Assembly (NCBI GenBank): GCA_036346225.1
Contig: JARFIW010001469.1
Coordinates: 12,370,001-12,434,000 of the forward strand
Reading direction: 5' to 3'
Origin: Platerodrilus igneus
Lineage: Eukaryota; Arthropoda; Insecta; Coleoptera; Lycidae
DNA: 64,000 bases
Shown here: positions 23,101 to 35,100 of the stretch, piece after piece
Layout of the letters: each line of letters opens with the position of its first letter
Numbering within the stretch: position 1 is the first letter of the stretch
Made by a program: the position numbers and the translations under genes
Notes under the pieces: model-generated
Database searches by the model: none
Seen by the model: only the letters and a program-made list of their open reading frames with translations
What the model was told of the DNA's origin: nothing

Positions 23101-26100
23101 TAAATAAAGCGCCGGGGATAGACAATATACCACCAGAATTAATAAAATATGTAAATCAGAAAACTTTAGACAGATTATAGGAATCAGTAAAGTAATATAT
23201 GACACAGGTGAGATCCTAATAGATTTCGAAAAAAATATTATCGCAATCCCAAAAAAGTCAGGAGCTGATAGGTGTGAGAATTTTAGAACGGTTAGTTTAA
23301 CTTCCCACGCTTCCAAAATACTAACAATAATTTGACTGAGAGTTATTTAGGCGAAGACTAATATGGTTTTCGTAAAGACAGAGAAACTACAGAACCGATA
23401 CTAAAGATTAGGATAATTATCTAAAAAGATTACAAAAAATAAAAACTCATTTCTCGTTTGTAGATTTAGAAAAAGCATTTGATAGGGTTAATTGGATTGT
23501 TATGTTCAAGGTTTTGCAAAAATAGGAATTTCTCATAGGGATAGAAAAATTATTTACAGTCTATATAAAAACCAAAGCGTAGTAATTAGATTTGATGAAA
23601 TAAAAAAGGAAGCTAAGATTAAGAAATGGTGTTAGATAGGGCTGTATACTATCTCCCTTAATTTTTAATGTTTATATTTAGGAAGCTTTAAACTTAGCTA
23701 TAAAGAGAAAAGAGATAGGTATTAGTGTACAAGGACAGAAAATAGACATGTTACGTTTTGTAGATAATATAGCCATTAGTCATAGAAAAGAGTTAGGATA
23801 GTTTTTAAATATTTTAGATGAGATACTACAGAGTAACTATAGTATGTGAATTAACTCAAGAAGGAAAAACATAATGACAAGTGAGTTACAGTCTAGTTCT
23901 AAACCAAAATTAAAAATAGGTGATGCCGAGTTAGAGGAGGTACATGAATTTTTCTATTTAGGTAGTATAATTACAAAGGACGGACGTAGCAGTAGAGATG
24001 TAGTAGCTAGAATAGCTCAAGCTAGAAAAATGTTTTTAAAAAGAAAGACTTACTAATAGCTAATAGTATTATTTTAGATAATAGAAAAAGTTTCTTAAAG
24101 TCATACGTATGGAGCGTTGTATTATACGGTAGTGAAACTTGGACAATTAAAGAGTTAGATAAGAAAAAGATAGAAGCTTTTGATACTTGGTGTAATGGAA
24201 GAATGTTAAAGATTAGTTGGACAGATAGAGTAACGAATGAGGAAGTTTATAGAAGAATAGGTGAGGAACCCTGTATGTGGAAACAATTAAAGGTCAGGAG
24301 AGATAGAATGATAGGGCACCAGTTAAGACATGAAGGACTATTTAGTAAAGTATTAGATTATAGACTACCAAACAAAAATAGAGTAGGAAGACCTAGACAA
24401 AGCTATATTAGTCAAATTATAGATTTAGGTTGTGAAAGGTATGTAGACCTTTTTAGACTAAGTCAGAATAAAAAAAGAATTTAGAGCTGCGTCACACCGA
24501 TCTTAAGTAAGTTCGAAAACAAAAATAAATAAATAAATAAAAATAGGTTAACTAAATAACACCATGACATAACCCACAGTTAGCTAGCGGTCTGGCATGT
24601 TGGTAGCGATTCGTTACTTAAGCCCTACCATAACATATAATTTAATAAACGTCATCATGACATAACTCACAATTAGTTGCTTAAGCCTTACCACAACATA
24701 TAATTTAACACTTTTCCTTTTTTGGCGGGGTTAACTAGGTAGTATTTCAGTTCCTTATAAATGGAAATCATGTATACATGTTGGAGTTCTTTAACAACCA
24801 TCAAGTTGCTAATATCATGTAGAGCCAGGTAGATAAGAAAAAGATAAAAGAGTATAGAGGCCAAGCTTTATTAGTTAAATTATTAGAAGTTTAGGTTGTG
24901 AATGGTATGTAGAACTTTTTAGATTAGCACAAAATAGAAAAGGAGTTAGAGCTGCGTCAAGCCGACCTTAAGTAAGGTCGAAACAAAATTATGATGGGTT
25001 TGTGAATAAATTAATTTATGCCAGCAAACGCACCATTTATTCTAAAATACATAAATTGTAACAGCTGTGCATTACAGCCTAACAACCTAAGGCACCAAAT
25101 AATTCTTCATTGACGTTACAAGACTATTTATTAAATGTTTATTACACACAAACAAACGAAAATTAAAAAGAATATTTAATGCTTGATCCCAGCAAACCGC
25201 TCGCGTCTAGTCAGACGGCTCAAGCAAAACTAACCATTTTCAAGTGATGCCCTCTAATCATACCCGAAATATGTGAATGTCACCTTAATCCACGATAAAA
25301 ACGTAACAAAGACCCAAGAATGATATCGTTTTTGTTTTTAACTTGTTACAGTAATTTTAATTATTGTATATTTTGACTCTCCCCGCGTCGTCAACTATGT
25401 ATGAGCTTGGACGTAAAGTATTTGCTGCAAAGGTTGCCGCAACGGGTAAAGCACACAAGTTAATGAACAAGCGGAACAAGCAGCTTACATGGATGTTACT
25501 GGATGCTAAGATCGTCTCCTGCTTTTTAGGTCCAGGTCCGAGCAGGTCGTTTCTTTTGTGTGCGCAAAACTTTAACGGTCAAGCGAAAATGCGTACGCGG
25601 TAGTGGAACACAGGATAGCTTGTTTTAGCTAATAGGAAAAGGTACAAGAACACTAGAGAGATCACTTCGCAGAACTACCCGCACACGCGTGCGTTCTGCT
25701 CAATTGCCGATAATCGAGTCTTCCGCTTTAAAATTCTTCGTTCTTAGTTGTAACTCCAGCATTCCACGCTCGTCACGGTCAACACGCAAACCTCATCCAT
25801 ATTCTTTTAGTTGGGATGCACAAGCGTAAGCGGATTACATGCCATAACTTGGAAAATTTTGTTTTCGAGTCTGTTTTATTACAGAATGTGGTGTTCAATG
25901 ACCTCTTGTAACCTCTTTATAAGGAGATGTGTCGAAATTTACGTCTGACCCCACGTTGCAGGCGCCAACAATCTGACGCAATGTTGAATTCTACGAAGGT
26001 GTTCTCTTACGTTGAGCACCAATTCTCCTTTGCTTCTGATCTCCTAGTCACTTTCTATATCAAACAGTCGCAGAATTCCATACCTAAATAAAAGAAACAA

Positions 26101-29100
26101 CTTTCACGGCTATTCAGTGTGTTGAATTTGTTACAGCCCGATTTAGCAATCGTTTTGTACATGGTTTTGTAAATATATTTCATGTTTAATAATTGTACAA
26201 GAGGGTGATGGTGATTATTTGTTTATTTAAAATAGGTATATAATTTGCAATGAATTTCCAAAGTAGTTTCTGTAGACTATACGAATAGTTTAAATTAAAC
26301 TTCAGTTACAATTCATGTTTACAATTTTGTAGGGTTACGTTTGTTTAGATACATCAATGCCATTGTGTTTTAAATTTGTAGTTGAAGTTATTGCGCAATG
26401 TATAGAATCGGTAATAATGTAGATAGATTAGCTTTTAACAATCAACAGTGGCGGCTGTGAAATAATTTCATTAAATTCAATTTTCGTTTATCTGTAAGAA
26501 ATTATATTCAGTCTTGCTTAAGGAGTATTAAGTTTAGTAATAGTTTTCGATACGGTACAGTTGGTTCCTTATTTATAATCAATATACAACAATAATTATA
26601 GTCATTTGAATTCTTCTTAAAATTGACGACGCCTATGTGACAGGTGTTGTTTGCAATTTGAATCGTGTTATCGCTTGTTTTCGACAAGTGAATGCTCTCT
26701 TTAATTTTACACCTTAACAGAGCAGCACGAATGGTTTGGAGCTCTTCTTAATTATTTTTCAAATTTATTATTTGAAAATTAACTCATCCGTATTATTTAT
26801 TACGGGATTATATTAGTGGAGTTCTCAGTGTACAGTAATAATTATTTATTATTGTATTTAATGGGGTTGTTCCCGATTTGTAAAATCACCAATTTCGTGC
26901 TTGTAAGTATGGCGGCACGCCATGTGCATTTCCTAATTTGATTTATTTTAGGTACCCTTTACCTATTTTAGGTACTTTGCAATTTTAAAGTTTTTGTTCT
27001 TGTTAATATTTTAACCGAAATTCTGGTTGATGAATTAACTACATTTACTTTCCGTTACTGGAAAAGTATTGAAGTTATTAATTGCCTTACTCGGCGTGTT
27101 GAAATTTATTGTTTAAAGTTGAAGTTTGGTATTAAGAATTTATTGGGTCATCGTTGGTTCGATATTTCAGTTCGATTTTGGAAGTTATGTTTTGAAGCTA
27201 CTTATGAAGTTATCTTCTTGGGAAAGTGCTACTTATGGGGAGATTCCAATTATCCTCATTCCTATAACCAGGAGCAGAAGAAGTACACGACAGTAGTCTT
27301 GAGGTTCGTGGAATTTCGTAGCTTATCTGCTAAGTTGATCCAGAGCCGGGGATTATGTACTTAGAGCAAGGTGTTCCACCGAATTAAATCATGCTTGGTA
27401 TCATAAAATATATATTAGATTAATGTTACCCAAATGGATGCACTTGGCCTTTGATATCAACCAAACTTACGAAGTAAGTTAAGTTAATATAATCGCTACG
27501 TCGTCGTCGCCGTCGTCGTCCGTTGCCATATTCCCATAATGATACAATAAACGCTATATATGTACCTTGTTTAGTTTTTTACGCTGATTACAAATATGCT
27601 ATACACTTTTCGATATCTCATTTAGTTTTCGAGAGAATCGAATTTATTTGAAAAAAAATGTTAACGTTACAAACTAATATAAAGTTTAATAAATATTTAA
27701 TTTAAAATATATAATTTCCTTTTATAAAATTTCCGTAAGTTTGGTTTTAAGGCGTACATGCGTTTTAGATTTTTTTATTTATGAAATATATAAGTTAAAT
27801 GTTAATTGTGGTTATTGGAAAAGAGTAAAAGATACCACAGGCCAATCCGAATCTTTATTTACTTTATATTTTTTGTGTACTTTTATAGGGCCGATAAACC
27901 CGCTGAGGTATATGTTACGTCCTCTGTACGTTATTTATAAAACTGTAAGTTAGGATATTTACCTAAGTTATTCAAATACATTATAAAGCGCTACGGCGCA
28001 TGAACCTCGTTTACCCTTAGTATTGAACGTAAGAGGGTAGAGATTCGAGTATCGGTCGACGATGCATGCACGCTTGTATTTTCAATAAAGATATTAATGT
28101 ACCTTCTCGTTTATTCATTATGATTACATCGTAAATGTACGCGATCGTTGTGATGATATAATTGGTAATCGTCACAAACAGTATATAGGACTTGGGCTCA
28201 GTATAGAGTTAGCTTGTAATTTAACAATATATTAAAGCAGTAGGTAGTGAACAAGATTTTTCATCGTGGTGGTGAGTAGAGGTATCTATGCTGCCTCAAC
28301 TTAAGTAAGCAAGAGGTGATAATATTAGAAATTGTAATTATACTGTTGATCGGAGTACTTAAGATACTTAAAATGTTTTATAGTACTTGTTCTAAGGTCA
28401 TAACAGTCTTAATTTTGAAAATATACTAACACCCCTCCCAGGGTGGTAGCAAATTTAAATCCTCTCATACCCATATGGTACATTAAACCACGCAAAAGTC
28501 TGAAAAGTACAAATATTTATAGTTAATATCAATAATTAAAAAATTAAGCAGCAGAGCAAAGACTTTTAACAGAAGAATTTTTACAAAGAGATTTTAATGA
28601 ACGTTTATGTGAACAAATTAAACCTAAAACCCAAGCTTTTCTCTTTTTCTATTGTTTTCTCGATTATGAGTCTCAGAACTAAAATAGCCTCTCGTGTTTC
28701 CTGTTTTACCTAAACACAAATTGATCTTCTCCTAGTATTTCGTAAGCTCGTTTTCCATTAGTCTTTTTACAATTCTAGTTAATATTTTTGAAACGTGTGC
28801 TGTCAAACTTATTGTTTGACAATTTTCACGTCTATCCGCGCCTTTCCTTTTGGTATAGATACTATGATGCTACGTTTGAAATCTTTGGGTATCTCGCCTG
28901 TCTCATACATATAGCTTACAAGTTGGAAGAGACGTTCTGCTACTGCTTGTCCAGCGGCTTTTAGAGTTTCGGCTTGCACCTTATCTGTACTCGGCGCCTT
29001 ACCATTTTTCAGACCGTTTAATGCTAATTCAAACTCATCTCTAAGTATAGGATATCCCAAGTCATCATTTTCAATGTCTGATTCCTGTTCTAATGCAGTT

Positions 29101-32100
29101 AGTTCTTCTCCTGCATATAAATTCTCTATATATTCTTGCCATCTACCCACTTTCTCTACATTTTCTATAATGACGTTTCCTTGTGCGTCCCTTATATTTT
29201 TGCTATACGGTTTTATATCCCTAAAATTCATTCTAATTTGTTTGTATGCTTCATCTGTCTTTCTTACTTCCATCTTAGTTTGTACCTCTTTGCACTTTTC
29301 ATCAATCCATTGTTCTTTAGCTTTCCTGCAATTTCGAATAATTTTCCTTTTTATGGCTTTGTATCTCTGTTTTCCTGTTTCGTCTGATGTATTTCTGTAT
29401 TTTCGTCTTTCTTCTATTAAATTCAGAATATCCTTTGTTATCCATGGTATCTTATTTTCTTTTTGTGTATACCCCAGAATATCTCTGACCGTGATGTTTA
29501 GGCTGTATTTAATGTTTGAAATTATTGGGCATCTCGTCTGTCTCATACATATAGCTTACAAGTTTAAAGAGACGTTCTGTTACTTCTTGTCTAGCGGATT
29601 TTAGAGTTTCTGCTTGCACCTTATCTGTACCGGCGCTTTACCATTTTTCAGACCCTTTAATGCTAATTCAAACTCATCTCTAAGTATAGGATATCGCAAG
29701 TCATCATTTTCAATGTCCTGCATATAAATTTCCTGTATATTTTTGCCATCTACCCACTTTCTCTATATTTTCTATAAAGACATTTCCTCCCGCGTCCTTT
29801 ATGTTCCTAAAATTGATTCTAATTAGTTTGTATGCTGTATCTGTCTTTCCTACCTCCATTTTAGTTTGTACCTCTTTGCACTTTTCATCAATCCATTTTT
29901 CTTTAGCTTTCCTGCATTTGCGAATAATTTCCCAGTTTATGGCTTTGTATCTCTGTTTTCCGTTTCGTCTGGTTTATTTTTGTATTTTCGTCTTTCTTCT
30001 AATAATTCAGGATATCCTTTGTTATCCATGGTTTCTTATTTTCTCTTTGTGTATACCCCAGAATATCTCTGGCCGCCATGTCTACGCTGTGTTTAATGTT
30101 ATTCCAGTCTGTTTCTACTTTCTTAGTATCAGATATTTTCCGATATCCTTCAGCAATTCCTTTTGACTTCTTTTTTCGAATCTTTCTTGAATATCTTTAT
30201 CTTTTAGTTTTTCAAAGTCAAAGTGCCTTCTTCCGTTTATTTTTTTCAAATTTTTAAATTTAAGTGCGGCTTTCATAATTACGTTGTTGTGGTCAGTGTC
30301 TATATCTGCTTCCGGGTAGCTTCTGCAGTCTTTTACTTGTTTCCTGAACCGTTGTCTAACAAAAATGTAATCTATTTGATATCTTTCTGTGTCTTCTAGC
30401 ATCTTCCACATATATCGTCTTCAAGCATGATGTTAAAATAATGTGTTTGTGCATTAAAATCCCCCAAAATTATTAAATTTTCATGTCCTTTTACGTATCT
30501 TAGTATGTCTTCGATATCTTTGTTGATCGCTTTTACTTCTTCGTCACTGTAGCTAGAGGTGGGCATGAAAACTTTTATTATTACTGCTTTTACCGGTTTA
30601 GATTCTAATCTAACCATGAGTACTCGCTCGTTCTTTTGTAAGAAATTTTCTACACAGTATTCTATCTTTTTTTGTGTAGCTATCCCTACACCCAAATTTC
30701 CTTCCTTTGCTCTTGTATGAATTACCCTGAAGTCTCCACTCCAAAAATCCCCCACCTCTGGCCACCGAACCTCGCTGATCCCTACTATATCTAGTGCTAA
30801 CCTATTCATTTCAATTTTTAGGTCCTCTAGCTTACCTACTTCAAACATTTCACGCTCCGACTCTCAAAATGTTTCAGAGTCTTATTCTGAACTTTCCGAT
30901 CGCATCCTCCGAAGTAGTCCCCTCCCGGAAATCCGAATGGGGGACTATTTTTACTCCGAAATCTTTTACCCCTGAGAATGCCATCTTGTTTATTACAATT
31001 TAAGTACGCTGTGTACTTAGGAGGCGGCTCCGTGGCGTAGTAGTATATGTATGACTACTACGCCCAAGGTTCCGGGTTTGAATCTCGACACGGTCCGCTT
31101 GAAAAATGTTAAGTGAGAATTTTTCACAAAAATACACCCTCGTTCGGATGAGAGGTAAAATGGAGGTCCCGTGTGTGAGTATTGTCACGCACGTTAAAGA
31201 TCCCTACCTTGCTTGAAACAGCAAGCGTTCGGCATAATTACAAATTTTCCAGGTAGAAAAAAACTCGCTTCCTGACCAACGTAGTATCTTCGGGTGGACC
31301 ATTGGAAAATTACATGTAATGTGTACTTGGGAGGTAATGTGGTGGTTGTCCGTTGCCTTCCACATTGCCATACCGACCCCTATAGTCGCTGCCAATCTAA
31401 GTACAGAAAGAGCCGCTGCCCTCTTTCGGGGACCTGTCTTAATCTGGTTTCTCGTTAACGACCCTACTGCTTTGGTTGAACCTGTAGTTTGTCTCTTTAG
31501 CTCATTAAAACACGCAAGCCATTTCACCTGTCTAGTAATCTAGAACTTCGGCAAGGTGCAGGTCCATTCGGATTTTTCGGTTTATTGAAAATCAATTAAA
31601 TATCTATAGAAGAAAGAACACTTTCTAACACATCAGCTAACACAAAATGTCTAATCAACAAAAATGTACAATATTAATAAACTTCATTAAAACAAAAGAT
31701 TTTTAAACACTTTATCCAAAATCTTAATTTATAAATACAGATATGTAGATATCCCAAATTAAAACTCTAAAACTCAAACTCTTAAGTTTATATCAAGAAC
31801 GAAATTTAATATAGAAGATCAAATTAATATCAAGTCTGCTAAATACAAACCTGCACTCTTGACCTTTAAATAGTAAGCGACTAGTAGTATACAAATTACT
31901 AACCTTCGATTAATCGAAAAAAACGAACCATTAAAGCAATAAGTTTGAAAAGCGATATTGAAATTCCAAATGACAATTAAAACTGATGATACAATTTAAC
32001 AAAAATTGTAACCGTAAGTAGGAGGAGGTTACCGGTTTTAGCGCCTCATTTGCTCCCAAATCCCTCATTTGCTCCCTCATTTGCTCCCTCATTTGCTACC

Positions 32101-35100
32101 TCATTTGCTCCCAAATCCCTTATTTGCTCCATCATTTACATGTAAATTCCCATAAGGAGGAAATGAGGAGAAGTGACTCTCCTTCCTCATTTGCTCTCTC
32201 GTTTGCTCCATCATTTGCTCCCTCATTTACATGTTAATTCCCATAAGGAGGGAAATGTGGAGATATCCACATTTTTCTCACACATTTACATGTAAATTCT
32301 CAGAAGGAGGGAAATGTGGAGATATCCACATTTTCCTTACACATTTACATGTAAATTCCCATAAGGAGGGAAATGTGGGGATGAATCTCCGTTTTCATAG
32401 ACTAGCCATTGCATCTTTCGAGATAAATATATCTTGCATTTTCATCTTAGCATCCTCATCTGCTCCCACATCTTAACCAAATAGTTTTCTTCGACTAGCC
32501 ATTTTTCATCTTTCGAGATAAATCTATCTTGTTTGGTATCAATTAATATTAGAATTTTCTCAGCTACCCAAATCTCTAGGAATTTTTTAGATTGCATCAT
32601 CTCCCAGAGAGCGACCTTCATTTTAAGATTTTCTACCGGCAGCGATTTTATGGTCGTCCTTATAAATTTTTTAGACTTACGACACGTCAAATTAGTCTAG
32701 AATTTTATGCAGAATTTGAATCTGCGAACAGATTTAAAATCGGAGCACCCCCTGTAAAGTTATACCCCTTTAAAGTCCTAAACCTCTGAATTTTGCTGTT
32801 TGCTCTATAAGCAAGCCTAACAAATAGTTTTCTCCGACTAGCGATCGCATTTTTCAAGATAAACCTATCTTGCTTGGTATCAATTAATATTAGAATTTTC
32901 TCAGCTATCCAAATCTCTAAGAATTTTTTAGATTGCATCATCGCCCAGAGAGCTACCCTTATTTTAAGATTTTCTGCAGGTACCAATTTCTGACCGTCCT
33001 TATAAAATTTTTAGACATACGACACATCAAACTAACCTAGAGTTTTACGCTGAATCCGAATCTGCAAACAGATTTACAATCCGATCACCCCTTACAAAGT
33101 TACACTTTTAAAAGTCTCAAACCTCAAAATTTTTGCATGCTTTAAACGACCATTTACTGAGAAATCTAAAACTGCGAGGATTTTAGAAATGCGTTCTTTA
33201 TAAGCCATAAGTGTTTAATATTTAAAACCATTTTCAAACAGTAATGTACTGTTTCTAGAATATTCAAAACGGCAGCTTTTTACAATTTTAAACAGTTATC
33301 AATTTCTGGTTTAACAGAAATAATTATATGCTCAATGCTAAATATGTACTTTGGAAAATACATTTCTCTTCCAAAACTAATTGCTTTACATTATGTGAGG
33401 TAGAAGTGAAAGTAGCGTAGACCTTTCTCTTTATTATTGACTATATGTTTGAGAAATATATTTCAATGTCGTGCATTAGAAAATTCACGTATAATTGCTT
33501 GCAGTTTATTAATAACACAATGTACTTTCTAGTACGTCCTCGAATAATTATTTAAGGAAATACAAATTTTAAATAAACACTTTAAACCTTTACTAAAGGA
33601 ATACCAAACTTGTTGTTTACAGGATGCTTACTAATAAAGCAATTTAATTTTAAATAACTTCTACGTCATATTTTCGGAAATGACAGGCTTGAATATGTTC
33701 TTTGGAAACAATCGAAGATTGTTGAAGACACTCGAAGAATGCACAAACGCGGTCGCTAAACTAATTAGCATTAATATCAAGTATTCCGTACTTTCGTAGG
33801 TAGCTCATTTCCTAGAACCAAATCTTCCGCAATGTACAATGTCCTTAAAACTATCTACATTAATATTCTTAACTACACTTCGTGAGACCTCTTTAATCTT
33901 TTTAATCGTGTCTTTCTCGCTTGCAATACAGGAGGACTTGGTTTTTGTACTAACGAATTCTAATACTAGACCCCCATTAAAGTTGTCTTTGAATTTCCCT
34001 ACAACTTTTTTGTTGACATGCGGTATATTGTGTTTATTATCTGCCGGGTCCACCACTTTAAACCTAAAAATAAAAACAAGATAGTTTAAGACGCTTATTA
34101 ATAATTTTTGCTAATTTAGGCAATACAAATATGTAAAAACAAATTTTATCAAGAAATATAATGTTTTAAATAAAATACATACATGTATTGATAACATCTA
34201 TAAACCGCTGTGGTAACCCGAGTCTGGTGAATCTGGGAATCGCCAAATCTCTAAACATTTGCACTCGCATCTTTTAAGTACTGAATGGGGTAACATTTAA
34301 TAATTTCCAACACTGTCAAGTAATTTAAATTGCTGCAATCATTAGACAGAGAAATACTGGCACGGCTCTCTTCCTCTAATAACGTTTGAACTCTTTCTTC
34401 CTCCGTCCTATTTCCACATATTTTTTTATATCACCTACAAATTTTTCGTAAAATTCTGGAAAGTTCCTACACCTCAACTCAGTCATTTGAAAACAGATTA
34501 TTTCTTGCAAATTTAATAGCTTGATGCACTCGTACGCAGGTAGCACAATAACATTCCGATCTTTCGTAATTTCCATATTATATAAATTCTCTTTTTCAAA
34601 ATTGTTCAACAGCCATATACTTTTATTAAAGAATGTGCTCAGCTGCAATTTGAAATCTTGACCCAATTGTATGTCAACAACGTCGTCTCCAGTAGTTAAA
34701 CCATTTAATCTTATTCGTTTTGAGTCTTGAGCAAATTGGTGAATTTGAAATTCCACTTGAAAAGTACACAGTTTCTTCCAATCGAAGTATGAGAATGTTA
34801 TCGTAGAATCTGCACACATACCACTACAGCAAATAACTTGGATAGCAGGTTGAAGACCACCATATAAATGAAAACCAACTTCTATTATATAGTGTTGAGA
34901 ATTTGGTGGAAATTCGCCTAACCTATAGGTTGTCTTACCAACTGTTGGTTGATTTTTAACTGTGGTACTCGCACATCACTTGCAACGTCAACACAAGGAA
35001 AAATCTATCTTTAACTTGTAATTTTAATCGAACTCGACAATACTTTGATGACTAATGCACTGGAACAGGACTCCCTCACCTTTTATGCCGATGGTCGAGC

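Larger units (their letters stand above)
28630..30990 (-). mobile_element. LINE family B (RTE-like), 3'-truncated, rearranged
   Basis: Minus-strand relative of the A family with a similar leader (CGGATTTCCGGGAGGGGAC near 30925), endonuclease (30115-30880), linker and first half of the RT. The coding trace continues past the long frame to about 28640 (an 'LGKTGNTRG'-like EDQFGFRKNRGTR remnant) and then ends, so the catalytic YADD half is absent. An internal segment is duplicated in tandem (28880-29515 and 29520-30105). Confidence 0.8.

Noticed and set aside
22034..23316. Minus-strand frames across LINE A3
   Set aside because: Shadows of the + strand endonuclease/RT; Leu/Phe/Ser-rich with no motifs.
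25364..27364. Short frames at 25364-25603 and 27119-27364 as host exons
   Set aside because: No domain, no convincing splice context, and length compatible with chance.
27910..28260. Solo LTR
   Set aside because: TGTTACG start and an AATAAA are suggestive, but no terminal CA pair, target duplication or second copy was found in the window.
31027..31095. tRNA gene from A and B boxes
   Set aside because: The B box deviates from GGTTCGANTCC, no full cloverleaf folds, and the sequence is the head of a repeated ~300-bp SINE with target duplications.
32231..32476. Protein-coding frame with repeated EGGKCGDIHIF-like segments
   Set aside because: It is a translation of the 59-bp minisatellite and has no independent support.
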